A DNA stretch of 64,000 nucleotides from Caenispirillum salinarum_A (GCF_044803115.1 NZ_CP085224.1:3348001-3412000); one strand, 5' to 3'; positions 35,311 to 44,064 are shown, counted from the stretch's first letter. Numbers and translations are program-made. The notes: a model not told the origin generated them from the letters alone.

Positions 35311-36465
35311 CTACTCCGCCGCCCAGCGCCGCGCCTGGTCCGGTGCGTCCAGCACGGCGCGGGCGACGGCTCGCACCTCGTCGCGCACGGCGCCGGCGTT
35401 GGGCGCATCGGCGAGCGTGGTGAACCAGTGTTCCGGCGGGTTGCGGCCTCGGCGATGCGCCCACCACAGTTCCCGCAGCACGCTTTCCGCCGGGGCAGGC
35501 AGGACCTCGGGGATCGGACGGCCGTTGAGCGTCGCCCAGACGCCCGACCAGCAGCGCGCCACCGCCCAGGGATTGTAGCCGCCACCGCCCAGAACGATGA
35601 CGCGCGGGGCCAGGCCCTTGAGCACCGACACCGCCTGCCAGTATCCCCGGTTGGACAGCGACAGCCGCGCCTGCGGGTCATCCTCCAGCCCGTCGCAGCC
35701 GCCCTGGATCATGATCGCCGCCGGCTTCAGGCGCTCGGCCAGCGGCACCACGGCGTGCTCGATCAGGTAGTCCAGTTCGCTGTCGTTGAAGCCGCGCGGC
35801 ACCGGCAGGTTGCGTGCCGCCCCGCCGGCCCGGTCCTCGACGGGGCCGGTGCGGGGCCATCGGTCGGCCTCGTGGATGGAGATGGTGAACACCCGGTCGT
35901 CGTCGTGGAAGGCATCCTGCACACCGTCGCCGTGGTGGGCGTCAAGATCGACGTACAGCACCGGCGCCACGCCCAGGTCCAGAAGCCGCAGCAGGCCCAG
36001 GACCGGATCGTTGAAATAGCAGAACCCGCTCGCCCGGTCGGGGCGGCCGTGGTGGGTGCCGCCCGGCGGATGGTGCACGATGCCGCCGTCCTTGACCAGG
36101 TCGGCGGCCAGGATGGAGCCGCCGCAGGCCGTGGCGGGGCGGCGGAACACTTCGGTGTAGATGGGATTGTTGTTGATGCCGATGTTGTGCCGCGCCTTCA
36201 CATCGGCCGGCGCGTCCCGGTCCTCCTCGGCCCGCTTCAGCGCGGCGATGTAGGCGGGATCGTGAAACCGCGCCAGTTGCGCCGGCGTCGCCATGGGGCT
36301 GTCCACGTACTGCGCATCGGGCAGCCAGTCCAGCGCCCGGCACAGGTCCACCACCGTCGAGACACGCGGGATGGACAGCGGGTGCGTCGTCCCGTAGCGG
36401 GACTTGCGGTAAATCTCGTTGGCGATGAGCAGCGGCGGGCGCGGCATGGCGTCGGTATCGGTCAT
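35311..36465 (-). CDS. Histone-deacetylase family amidohydrolase (AcuC-like)
   Basis: This 384-residue zinc amidohydrolase of the arginase/HDAC fold has the catalytic His pair region (GGTHHGRPDRASGFCYFNDP), the metal-binding DLDAHHGDGVQ, the second Asp in QGGCDGLEDDP and the Tyr loop LGGGGYNPWAVARCW. Bacterial members deacetylate proteins (AcuC on acetyl-CoA synthetase) or acetylpolyamines. Because polyamine-type genes are nearby, acetylpolyamine hydrolysis is possible, but its length and the QGGCDGLEDDP motif fit AcuC-like proteins too. The ATG at 36465 is preferred; a GTG nine codons upstream is the alternative. Confidence 0.8.
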   Translation of the reverse strand: MTDTDAMPRPPLLIANEIYRKSRYGTTHPLSIPRVSTVVDLCRALDWLPDAQYVDSPMATPAQLARFHDPAYIAALKRAEEDRDAPADVKARHNIGINNNPIYTEVFRRPATACGGSILAADLVKDGGIVHHPPGGTHHGRPDRASGFCYFNDPVLGLLRLLDLGVAPVLYVDLDAHHGDGVQDAFHDDDRVFTISIHEADRWPRTGPVEDRAGGAARNLPVPRGFNDSELDYLIEHAVVPLAERLKPAAIMIQGGCDGLEDDPQARLSLSNRGYWQAVSVLKGLAPRVIVLGGGGYNPWAVARCWSGVWATLNGRPIPEVLPAPAESVLRELWWAHRRGRNPPEHWFTTLADAPNAGAVRDEVRAVARAVLDAPDQARRWAAE

Positions 36466-36517
36466 GCCGCGAAGATGGGCTTCACCGGGCACCGGCGCAA
36501 CGGGCGCGGGATGACGC

Positions 36518-37543
36518 CTACCGCAGGGCCGTCTGCAGGTACTGGCCGACGATCACCTGGCCGGACCTGTCCGGTCCCTGGATCAGCCCGGCCCGGCGCA
36601 GCAGGCGGTCGTGGTGGGCCACGGCGCGCTCGAGCGGCCCGCCCTGGGTGAACAGGAAGCGCTGCTCGGCCGAGCGCAGGATGCGGATGTGCGCCAGGCT
36701 CTCGGCGAAGGCGCGGGCGGAGACGCCTTCCCGGGCAGCCATGACGGCCTCCGCCTCGCCGGGGTTCTCGCGCCAGAATTCAACGGCGCGGTCCCAGGCG
36801 CGCACCAGGGCGGCGACGGCCTCTTCCCGGTCTTCCGCCCAGGCCGGCGCGACGGCGACCACGTCCACCACCTCGCCCTCGATGTCGGCGGACGAAAAGA
36901 TGGTGCGCAGGCGGCCGGTGCGAGCAAGGTCCAGCGCCACCGGCGGATAGGTGGCAACCGCGTCCACGCGCCCGGCGCGCACGGCCGCGGCCATGTCGGC
37001 CTGCGGCATCTGCACCACCTGGACATTGGCGAAGGACAGCCCCGCCGCTTCCAGCGCGCGGGACAGCAGGAACATGGTGGCCGTCCCGTCCTCGACCGCG
37101 ATGCGCCGGCCGCGCAGGTCGGCAGGCGAGCGCAGGGGCGGCACCGCCATCAGCACGTCGGCCCCGTCGGAATAATCGGCCACCAGCACCACGCGCGGGC
37201 AGCGCTCGGGGACGTCGTCGCAAGTGCGCAGAACCTCGGTCAGGGTCACCGTCATGGCGTCGGCCTCGCCGGCCAGGTAGGCCGCCCGCACCCCGCCCAG
37301 GTCGGGCCGCTCCACGAAGTCGACCTTCAGGCCTTCCTCGGCCAGATAGCCGCGTGCCCCCGCAAGGTAGAGGAATTCATAGCCCGGCCAGGGGTTGATG
37401 GCCAGGCGCAGGACGTCGCCGCCGTCGTCGCCCGACTTGCAGCCCGTCAGCGCGGCAAGGCCGATGCCGGACAGCAGCACCACCGCCACGGCCGCCAGAC
37501 GCCGCGCGCCCCCGCGCGTCGCCCGTTCCGCCCATGCAGACAT
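36518..37543 (-). CDS. NMT1/THI5-like ABC solute-binding lipoprotein, solitary
   Basis: This 341-residue periplasmic-binding protein of the NitT/TauT (NMT1/THI5-like) type has an N-terminal membrane segment with the lipobox LTGC (Cys near residue 35). It then has LRLAINPWPGYEFLYLAGARGYLAEEGL, ARAAYLAGEADAMTVT and DAVATYPPVALDLA-type family blocks. Such proteins deliver aromatic, sulfonate or nitrogenous solutes to an ABC importer. No permease or ATPase lies next to it, so it may serve a distant transporter or act as a sensor. It lies just upstream (minus strand) of the deacetylase-family gene, possibly one transcript. Confidence 0.75.
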   Translation of the reverse strand: MSAWAERATRGGARRLAAVAVVLLSGIGLAALTGCKSGDDGGDVLRLAINPWPGYEFLYLAGARGYLAEEGLKVDFVERPDLGGVRAAYLAGEADAMTVTLTEVLRTCDDVPERCPRVVLVADYSDGADVLMAVPPLRSPADLRGRRIAVEDGTATMFLLSRALEAAGLSFANVQVVQMPQADMAAAVRAGRVDAVATYPPVALDLARTGRLRTIFSSADIEGEVVDVVAVAPAWAEDREEAVAALVRAWDRAVEFWRENPGEAEAVMAAREGVSARAFAESLAHIRILRSAEQRFLFTQGGPLERAVAHHDRLLRRAGLIQGPDRSGQVIVGQYLQTALR

Positions 37544-37630
37544 GATTCCCTGCGCCCCTACCCGCTATTGTCACCCACACGGTCCAAGGCTACCACTTTT
37601 CGGCGCACGCAACACCCCTTTGCTCTCGCC

Positions 37631-38341
37631 TTAGGTCGCATGACCGAAGGCAGGGGACAAGCGGGACAGGGCGCGACGCAGGGCCGGCACCACGCCGTCC
37701 GCCATGGGATCGCCGTGGGCGACCACCAACTGCTGGGGGCACTGGCCGACGGCGGCGTTCAGGCTGGCGGCCAAAGCGTCGGCGTCGGCGACGAGCAGCC
37801 GCAGCCATGCGGCGCTGCCTACCCGGCCGCTGGCGCCTGCGCCGTTGAGGCGGCTCCACGCGCGCAGGAACCAGGGCTGCCGCGCCCCGACCCGCGCCGC
37901 CAGGTCGGTGACGATCAGGGTGCCGCTGGCGCGGTGGAGGAACCAGACCTCGGACAGGCGCGGCATGCCGGCAATGGGCAGGGTGGCGAGCACCGGGTCC
38001 CAGGGCGGGGGCTGACGCCCCAGGCGGGCGTCGAAGATCAGGTCGCGGCGCTTGTCCTCCAGCCCGGCCGGGGCCCACAGGCGGGCGCTGGGCCAGGCCT
38101 TCTTCCAGTCGCCGGCGAACAGGTGGTGGAAGCGGTTGGGACAGACGATGTGCGCCGGCCACCCCAGCCAGTCGACGGCCTCGCGCAGCGGCCGGTCCAG
38201 GCGCGGCGGGTTGATGACCACCAGTCCGCCGTCGGGCAGGCGCACGAGCGTCCCGCGCGAGGACACCGGCAATCCCATGGTGCGGAATCGGCGCTCCACG
38301 GTCCACAGGCCGTCCGCCAGGGGTTCGGGCAGGCCGCTCAC
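37631..38341 (-). CDS. DUF4336 domain protein (metallo-hydrolase-like)
   Basis: This 236-residue protein matches the DUF4336 family: an N-terminal LADGLWTVER, then RLPDGGLVVINPPRLD, CPNRFHHLFAGDWKKAWPSARLWAPAGLEDKR and a LPIAGMPRLSEVWFLHRASGTLIVTDLA block. The layout resembles a degenerate metallo-beta-lactamase fold, but activity is unproven for the family. The GTG at 38341, 17 bases after the SDR stop codon, gives the complete family N-terminus; the next ATG would remove it. It is the last gene of a minus-strand unit with the SDR, the ASRT-family protein and the lyase-like protein. Confidence 0.7.
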   Translation of the reverse strand: MSGLPEPLADGLWTVERRFRTMGLPVSSRGTLVRLPDGGLVVINPPRLDRPLREAVDWLGWPAHIVCPNRFHHLFAGDWKKAWPSARLWAPAGLEDKRRDLIFDARLGRQPPPWDPVLATLPIAGMPRLSEVWFLHRASGTLIVTDLAARVGARQPWFLRAWSRLNGAGASGRVGSAAWLRLLVADADALAASLNAAVGQCPQQLVVAHGDPMADGVVPALRRALSRLSPAFGHAT

Positions 38342-38358
38342 CGCCGCGCCCGCCGGCC

Positions 38359-39162
38359 TCAGCCGCCCTCGCGGAACGAGGGATAGAGCTTCATGCCGCC
38401 GTCGATGACCAGCGTGGCGCCGGTGATGTAGTCGCTTTCGTCGGACGCCAGCCACACCACGGCCTCGGCCACGTCCTCGGGCTCGCCGATGCGCTGGTAG
38501 GGGATCATGCCCATGAGCTTCTCGCGCCCTTCCTCGGACTGCCAGACATCCTGGTTGATGGCGGTCTTGATGGCGCCGGGGGCCAGGGTGTTGACGCGGA
38601 TCTTGCGGGGTGCGAACTCCTGGGCCAGGGACTCCGACAGCATATGCACGCCCCCCTTGGCGGCGGCGTAGTTCACATGGCCGGCCCAGGGGATGAACTG
38701 GTGGACGCTGGACATGCAGACGACCTTGCCGGCGGCTTTCGACACGCCCTCGCGCACGCCCTGTTCGCACATGACCTTCAGGCATTCGCGCGCGCACAGG
38801 AACTGGCCGGTCAGGTTGACGGAGATCACCGCCTGCCAGTCCTTCAGGGTCATGTCCAGAAAGTCGGCGTCCTTCTGGATGCCCGAATTGCTGAGCAGGA
38901 TGTCCACCGTGCCGAACTCGGACCGGGTGCGGGAAACGATCTCCGTCACGTCGTCCTCTTCCGCCACGTTGCCTTGGAGGACCTGGGCCCGGCCGCCGGC
39001 CTGTTCGATGGCGTGGGCGGCCTCTTCCCCGCCTTCCTTGTTGCCGTGGTAGACGACGGTCACGGCCGCCCCCTCCCGCCCCAGCGCAATGGCCGAGGCC
39101 TTGCCGATGCCGGAGCTGCCGCCGGTGACGATGGCGGCCTGGTCACGAAGCCTGTCGCTCAT
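38359..39162 (-). CDS. SDR-family oxidoreductase, glucose 1-dehydrogenase-like
   Basis: This 267-residue classical short-chain dehydrogenase has the cofactor loop TGGSSGIGKASAIAL, NSGIQKDADF, the active-site triad region with Ser in CMSSVHQF and Tyr-x3-Lys in NYAAAKGG, and a C-terminal ITGATLVIDGGM. The whole sequence pattern (DFLDMTLKDWQAVISVNLTGQFLCARE) is close to bacterial glucose 1-dehydrogenases, so oxidation of a sugar with NAD(P) is likely, though SDR substrate calls are uncertain. Seven bases separate it from the ASRT-family gene upstream, and they lie in a probable operon with a polysaccharide-lyase-like protein, which supports a carbohydrate role. Confidence 0.8.
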   Translation of the reverse strand: MSDRLRDQAAIVTGGSSGIGKASAIALGREGAAVTVVYHGNKEGGEEAAHAIEQAGGRAQVLQGNVAEEDDVTEIVSRTRSEFGTVDILLSNSGIQKDADFLDMTLKDWQAVISVNLTGQFLCARECLKVMCEQGVREGVSKAAGKVVCMSSVHQFIPWAGHVNYAAAKGGVHMLSESLAQEFAPRKIRVNTLAPGAIKTAINQDVWQSEEGREKLMGMIPYQRIGEPEDVAEAVVWLASDESDYITGATLVIDGGMKLYPSFREGG

Positions 39163-39168
39163 GGCGGA

Positions 39169-39591
39169 TCATCCTTCCGAAAAGGCGACGGTGGACAGCA
39201 AAGCCAGCTCCGCCTGCCGGCTGTCGAGCCGGGTGTGCTGGCAGACGATGGGCACGTCGCTCTCGATGATGCTGGCGAACCCCAGGCCCTTGGGGATCTC
39301 GGGGTTCTCGAAGCTGTTGAAGCGCACATGCACGGTGCGCCGCGCCGGCACCTCCACGCCGTAGGGGCCGACGGGGTCGCGGTCCTCGAAGAACAGGGTG
39401 ATGCGCACGGCGGCCGGTGCGTCGTTGGCGTTGAGGATGCACACCGTCTCGTGGCTCTCGAACTCCGGCCCCTCGCCGGTGGAGCCGGGCGGGATGAAAC
39501 CCTCCGCGATGGCCCAGCGCCGCTTGCCCATGGGGCCGGCCTGGGCGGCATCGGGGATGGGCTGGATGGGTTTGTCGACACCGCCTGTCAT
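39169..39591 (-). CDS. ASRT (sensory rhodopsin transducer) family protein
   Basis: This 140-residue protein matches the family named after the Anabaena sensory rhodopsin transducer: WAIAEGFIPPGSTGEGPEFESHE, CILNAN, ITLFFEDRDPVGPY, VPARRTVHVRFN and the C-terminal IVCQHTRLDSRQAELALLST (a block of short stretches that I recognise). The family is a beta-sandwich fold proposed to bind small molecules such as sugars; only a few members act with rhodopsins. No rhodopsin gene is in this window. The neighbours (lyase-like, glucose-dehydrogenase-like) suggest a carbohydrate ligand. No signal peptide is present, so it is cytosolic. It overlaps the preceding gene by one base. Confidence 0.8.
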   Translation of the reverse strand: MTGGVDKPIQPIPDAAQAGPMGKRRWAIAEGFIPPGSTGEGPEFESHETVCILNANDAPAAVRITLFFEDRDPVGPYGVEVPARRTVHVRFNSFENPEIPKGLGFASIIESDVPIVCQHTRLDSRQAELALLSTVAFSEG

Positions 39592-40559
39592 CAGCCGTCA
39601 CTCCCCGCGCCTTGCGCCTTCGGCTCCTCGGCGCTCTGGCCGCCCGACCCGCCGGAATAGAGGCGGATGTCGGTGACGTCGACATGCTCGCTGCCGGGAG
39701 TGGAGACGTTGGTTTGGCGATCGTCGAAGACGACCTCGAACAGCAGGCCGTCCACCTTGGTGTCCTCGCTCTGCCGATAAACGATATCGGACTCCGCCGC
39801 CATGGGCCGGCCGTCGATCCAGATGCGGGCGATGCCATCGGGCATTCCGGGCTCGTTCAGCACCACTTCCTGCTCAACGGTGTGCCAGCGCCCGGCCTCC
39901 CACGTCCAGCGCCCCGAGCCCACCGCCATCTCGTAGCGCGCGCCGATGCCGCCGTTGGCGATGTACTGCACCAACTCGCCCCGCCCGTCCCTGAGCCAGG
40001 CCGCGCGCAACGTGAAGCCGCCCGCCCGCTGCTCGTGGGCGCCGGTGGTGACGGACCCGCCGTAGAGGCCCGGAAGCCGTCCGCCGGTCGTCCAGCCAAA
40101 GGTGTCCGGGTAGCGGACCTTGTAGTGCAGGCATGCCTTTTCGGCCCCGTTTCCGAACAGGGGGGCGAGAAACCCGCCGCTGCCATGCGGGCCGACCGCG
40201 TCCGCCGTGCCGGCGGGATTTTGCGGGAACTTGACGCGAATGACCGGCTGGTCGGCCTCGTCCATGGGCGAAGCCTCGGCGTCGCCCACCACGGCCAGCG
40301 TTTCGCCCAGCGCCCAGGACTGCGACGGGTTGAAGGCGTCCTTGATGGCCTGGTCGATGGCCTTGGAGGCATCGGGCACCGGGTGCGCCACCTGCTCGTA
40401 GCGCGTAGAGCACGGCGTCAGGCCGCTCTGCGGGTCGGTCGCGCGCAGGTTGGTGACGGAAAGATCGGTGCTTTCGGGATAACTGGTCGCCGCGCCCACG
40501 CTGGCCGCTGGAAGGGCCACGGTCGCGGCGGCGGCCGCAAGAACAAGTTGACGGCGCAT
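39591..40559 (-). CDS. Secreted polysaccharide-lyase family 14-like protein
   Basis: This 322-residue protein begins with a signal peptide (MRRQLVLAAAAATVALPAASVGAA). The mature part shows the PL14/concanavalin-like pattern: LHYKVRYPDTFGWTTGGRLPGLYGG, FTLRAAWLRDGRGELVQYI, WTWEAGRWHTVEQEVVLN and ARIWIDGRPMA. Family 14 lyases cleave uronate-containing polysaccharides such as alginate or glucuronan; similar proteins in bacteria are often of unknown activity. It lies first in the unit with the ASRT, SDR and DUF4336 genes. The ends around the C-terminal Gly/Ser/Glu-rich tail are disordered. The family call is fairly good; the substrate is not known. Confidence 0.7.
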   Translation of the reverse strand: MRRQLVLAAAAATVALPAASVGAATSYPESTDLSVTNLRATDPQSGLTPCSTRYEQVAHPVPDASKAIDQAIKDAFNPSQSWALGETLAVVGDAEASPMDEADQPVIRVKFPQNPAGTADAVGPHGSGGFLAPLFGNGAEKACLHYKVRYPDTFGWTTGGRLPGLYGGSVTTGAHEQRAGGFTLRAAWLRDGRGELVQYIANGGIGARYEMAVGSGRWTWEAGRWHTVEQEVVLNEPGMPDGIARIWIDGRPMAAESDIVYRQSEDTKVDGLLFEVVFDDRQTNVSTPGSEHVDVTDIRLYSGGSGGQSAEEPKAQGAGSDG

Positions 40560-40626
40560 GAACCTCTCCGGCTAGTCAGGTCGGTTGCCGGAGAAACGGC
40601 CCACGCGCCGCCGGTGTTGCCAGGGC

Positions 40627-41916
40627 TCAGTCGATGCGCTCCAGCCCACACCAGCGCGCGATGAACAGCGCCAGCACGCGGGTCACCGTCGCCATGCTGT
40701 CCAGGCTGACGCTCTCGTCGATGCCGTGGATGCTGTCGGCTTCCGGGCCGTAGCAGGTGGCGGGCGTGTCGCCGTAAAGGACGAAGAACCGCGCGTCCGT
40801 GGTGGCGGTGGACGCCAGATGCTCGATGGGCGAGCCCGCCACCGCCTCGTGCACCGCTGAAAGTTCCTTCATCATGGGCCACTCGGGGTCCATGACGGCG
40901 CCTTCCGCCTGAAAACCGCGGTAGGAGATGGTCACGCCCATGCCTTCGGGCGCGTGTTGGCGAATGGCGGCCTCGACCTCGGCCTTCACCTGGTCCATGT
41001 CGGCGCCGGGGAAGAAGCCGACCCGCAGGTCGAAACGGCAGGTCGCCGGCACGGAAGACGGCCAGTCGCCGCCCTGGATGCGCCCCAGGTTGAAGTTGAT
41101 GGGATGCGTATGGCCCTCATAGGCCGGGTGGCGGTGCGGCGGCTCGTTCCAGCGCGCCTCAAGCTCCTTCAGGCCGCGCAGGATGGGATGCACGGCCTCG
41201 ATGGCGTTGGAGCCCGCCGAGGTATCCAGCACATGCGCCGGCTTGCCCGCCAGGTCCACCGTGAACCACATCACACCCAGTTGCGCGGTCATCAGGCTGT
41301 GGTTGAAGGGCTCGGGGATGATGGCGGCGTCGGCGCGGTAGCCCCGGTGCAGGCAGGACAGCGCGCCGTTGCCGGTGCATTCCTCCTCGATCACGCTTTG
41401 CAGGAAGACATCCGCCGCCGGGCGATACCCCAGCCGCGCCAGCGCCCGCATGGCCGCCACATAGGCGACGATGCCCGCCTTCATGTCGCCCGAGCCGCGC
41501 CCGTACAGCCGCCCGTCGCGCACCACGGGCTGGAACGGCGGATTGCTCCAGGCCCCCTCGTTTCCCACGGGCACCACGTCGATATGACCGTTGAGTATCA
41601 GCGATCGGCCCTTGGCCGCACCGGCGGGCCGGCTGACGCCCACCACGTTCTCCCGCCCCGAATAGTCCACCAGCGGCGGCGAGAAGCCCGGCAGGTGGGA
41701 AATGGCGTTAAGGTCCACCTCGAAGCGGTCCACCGTCAGGCCCAGAGATCCGAACACGCCCGCCATGATGTCCTGCGCCCCGCCCTCGTTGCCGAGGGTG
41801 GAAGGCTCGCGCACCAGGTCCTGCAGCAGGTCCACCGCCTCGGCCTGTTCGGCGTCGGCGGAGGCCAGGATGTTGGCGTCGGTGGGCAGGGTGTCGGCGG
41901 TGCGGGTGTCGGTCAT
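40627..41916 (-). CDS. ArgE/DapE-type zinc deacylase
   Basis: This 429-residue M20 family metallopeptidase has the metal ligands in NGHIDVVPVG (His/Asp) and GRGSGDMKAG (Asp), the Glu pair in SVIEEECTGNG, and the late His in SIHGIDE. The M20 dimerisation lid follows PAHVLDTSAG. Relatives remove acyl groups from N-acyl amino acids or cleave succinyl-diaminopimelate. As the last gene of the operon running from 49715 it probably releases an amino acid or amine from an N-acyl form that the transporter imports. The ATG at 41916 lies three bases after the preceding stop. Exact substrate unknown. Confidence 0.85.
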   Translation of the reverse strand: MTDTRTADTLPTDANILASADAEQAEAVDLLQDLVREPSTLGNEGGAQDIMAGVFGSLGLTVDRFEVDLNAISHLPGFSPPLVDYSGRENVVGVSRPAGAAKGRSLILNGHIDVVPVGNEGAWSNPPFQPVVRDGRLYGRGSGDMKAGIVAYVAAMRALARLGYRPAADVFLQSVIEEECTGNGALSCLHRGYRADAAIIPEPFNHSLMTAQLGVMWFTVDLAGKPAHVLDTSAGSNAIEAVHPILRGLKELEARWNEPPHRHPAYEGHTHPINFNLGRIQGGDWPSSVPATCRFDLRVGFFPGADMDQVKAEVEAAIRQHAPEGMGVTISYRGFQAEGAVMDPEWPMMKELSAVHEAVAGSPIEHLASTATTDARFFVLYGDTPATCYGPEADSIHGIDESVSLDSMATVTRVLALFIARWCGLERID

Positions 41917-41918
41917 GG

Positions 41919-43055
41919 TCAGGCGATGCGCTCCGGCGAGAGGGTGTCCTTGGTGATGCCGCGTTCGGCAATGTGGTCGGGCACGGGCTTGCCCTGGGCG
42001 AGCGCGGCGGACAGCGCGCCCATGGCGGCGCAGGTCTGGATGCCGTAGCCGCCCTGCCCGGCCAGCCAGAAGAAGCCCGGCTCGGCGGCGCGGAAGCCCA
42101 CCACCGGCACGCCGTCGTCGACGAAGCTGCGCAGGCCCGCCCACTTGTGGTCGATGGTGCGGACCTCGATGTTCAGCGCCGTCATCAGGCGGTCGATGGC
42201 GATGGCGACGTCCATCTCCTCTGGCTGAACGTCGTGGGGCGGCACGGGTGTTGCGTCGGCCGGGCTGACCAGAAGCTTGCCCGCGTCCGGTTTGCAGTAG
42301 AAATTTTCTTCCGCGTCCAGCGTCATGGGCCAGCCGCTCGGGTCCATGCCGTCGGGGACGGAGACCAGGCAGGCCGTGCGCCGCTTGGGCTGGATGCCGA
42401 TGGGCGTGATGCCGGCCAGCTTCGCCACCTCGTCCGCCCACGCGCCGGCGGCGTTGATGACCACCGGCGCGGTGAAGCTGCGGCCGTCGCGGCAGGTGAC
42501 GGTCCAGTCGCCGGATGCGCCGTCGCGCGACAGGCCCTCGACCTCCGCATGGGTCTCCACCACGCCGCCCTCGCGCTTCATCAGGCGCAGGAAGCCCTGG
42601 TGCAGCGCGTCGACGTCCAGGTCCTTCGCGCCCTCCTCCAGCAGAGCGCCGACAAGGCCCTCGCGGCGGAGCAACGGCTGCATGGCGCAGGCTTCGTCGA
42701 TGGAGATTTCCTTGAGCGGCGCCCCGGCGGCGCGGCCTTCCTCGGCACACTTCTCCAGCGCCGCCTCCTGGCCCTCGGGGCAGAAGAACAGCACGCCGCG
42801 ATCAACGATGAGCGGATGCTCGGCCATGCCCTCCGGCGGGTTTTCGAAGAAGGCGCGGGAGGCGATGGACAGCGCCCGGATGGCGCGCGGGCCGTAATTC
42901 TCGGTAAACAGCGCGGCGGAGCGGCCGGTGGAGTGATAGCCGGGCTGGGCCTCGCGCTCCAGCACCACCACCCGCCGGCCGTCGCGGGCGAGGAAATACC
43001 CCGCCGAGGCTCCGGCGATGCCGCCGCCGATGATGATGAAGTCGGTGTTGGTCAT
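41919..43055 (-). CDS. D-arginine-dehydrogenase-like FAD oxidoreductase (DAO family)
   Basis: This 378-residue flavoprotein has an N-terminal FAD motif DFIIIGGGIAGASAGYFLA. Long blocks resemble Pseudomonas D-arginine dehydrogenase (DauA): VVVLEREAQPGYHSTGRSAA near residue 30-50, RAFFENPPEG, DVDALHQGF, NAAGAWADEVAKLAG, PKRRTACLVSV, WAGLRSFVDDG and GFFWLAGQGGYGIQTCAAMG. DauA oxidises D-amino acids, best D-Arg and D-Lys, to the imino/keto acid. A basic D-amino acid is therefore the best guess for substrate, supported by the polyamine/basic-amino-acid transporter in the same operon. The position of specificity residues could not be checked. Confidence 0.85.
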   Translation of the reverse strand: MTNTDFIIIGGGIAGASAGYFLARDGRRVVVLEREAQPGYHSTGRSAALFTENYGPRAIRALSIASRAFFENPPEGMAEHPLIVDRGVLFFCPEGQEAALEKCAEEGRAAGAPLKEISIDEACAMQPLLRREGLVGALLEEGAKDLDVDALHQGFLRLMKREGGVVETHAEVEGLSRDGASGDWTVTCRDGRSFTAPVVINAAGAWADEVAKLAGITPIGIQPKRRTACLVSVPDGMDPSGWPMTLDAEENFYCKPDAGKLLVSPADATPVPPHDVQPEEMDVAIAIDRLMTALNIEVRTIDHKWAGLRSFVDDGVPVVGFRAAEPGFFWLAGQGGYGIQTCAAMGALSAALAQGKPVPDHIAERGITKDTLSPERIA

Positions 43056-43073
43056 AGAGTCAGGCTCCCGGAA

Positions 43074-44060
43074 TTAGAACGCGACGGCATCGGCGCCCTT
43101 GAGCGCCAGCATCTCGCGGGCCTCGGCCGGCGTCGCCACCTCCAGCGACAGCGCCTCCAGCAGTCCGCGCACATGGCGTACCTGAGCGGCATTGTCCGGC
43201 GCAAGCACTCCCTTGCCCAGCGAGAGGTTGTCCTCCAGCCCCACGCGCACGTTGCCGCCCATCACAGCCCCCATGGTCGCAAGCCCCATCTGGTGGCGGC
43301 CGCCGCCCAGCACGCTGAAGCGGTAGTCCTCGCCGAACAGCTTGTCGGCGACGGACTTCATGTGGGTCAGGTTGTCCGGGTCCGGGCCGATGCCGCCCAG
43401 GATGCCGAAGATGAATTGCAGGAAGAACGGCGGCTTCACCAGGCCCTTGTCGACGAAGTGCGCCAGCGTATAGAGGTGCCCGACGTCGTAGCATTCGAAC
43501 TCGAAGCGCGTGCCGCAGCCCTCGCCCAGATCCTTCAGGATGCGTTCTATGTCGCCGAAGGTGTTGCGGAAAATAAAGTCCTTGGAACCTTCAAGGAAGG
43601 GCTTTTCCCAGTCGTGCTTCCAGTCGCTGTAGCGCTCCGCCAGCGGGTGCAGGGCGAAGTTCATGCTGCCCATGTTCAGCGAGCACATTTCCGGCTGCGC
43701 CCGAAGGGCCGCCTGCATCCGGTCCTCCACCGTCATGCCCTGGCCACCGCCGGTGGTGATGTTCACCACCGCGTCCGTCTGCTGCTTGATGCGCGGCAGG
43801 AAGCGCATGAAGACATCCGGGTCCGGCGTCGGGCGGCCCGTTTCCGGGTCGCGGGCGTGCAGGTGCAGGATGGATGCGCCGGCCTCCGCCGCCGCCACCG
43901 CCTGCTCGGCGATTTCATCGGGCGTGATGGGCAGGTGGGGGCTCATGGTGGGGGTGTGGATGGAGCCCGTCACCGCGCAGGTGATGACGACCTTGCCGCG
44001 CCCCTTCTTCCGGGGTCGTTCCGGCGCCGTCGTGGGGATGGACGTTTCCGTGAATGCCAT
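43074..44060 (-). CDS. Beta-keto acid cleavage enzyme (BKACE, former DUF849)
   Basis: This 328-residue TIM-barrel enzyme of the BKACE family has VVITCAVTGSIHTPT, the zinc HxH motif in ILHLHARDPETGRPT, NITTGGGQGMTVEDR, LNMGSMNFA, FFLQFIFGILGGIG and the GGGRHQMGLA and VRVGLEDNL blocks. The family condenses a beta-keto acid with acetyl-CoA and exchanges the chain, giving acetoacetate and a new CoA thioester; lysine fermentation uses Kce in this way, and other members act on carnitine or diverse substrates. Here it sits between an aminotransferase and a D-amino-acid dehydrogenase-like gene, which could supply the keto acid. The start ATG is at 44060. Confidence 0.85.
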   Translation of the reverse strand: MAFTETSIPTTAPERPRKKGRGKVVITCAVTGSIHTPTMSPHLPITPDEIAEQAVAAAEAGASILHLHARDPETGRPTPDPDVFMRFLPRIKQQTDAVVNITTGGGQGMTVEDRMQAALRAQPEMCSLNMGSMNFALHPLAERYSDWKHDWEKPFLEGSKDFIFRNTFGDIERILKDLGEGCGTRFEFECYDVGHLYTLAHFVDKGLVKPPFFLQFIFGILGGIGPDPDNLTHMKSVADKLFGEDYRFSVLGGGRHQMGLATMGAVMGGNVRVGLEDNLSLGKGVLAPDNAAQVRHVRGLLEALSLEVATPAEAREMLALKGADAVAF

Positions 44061-44064
44061 GGGA

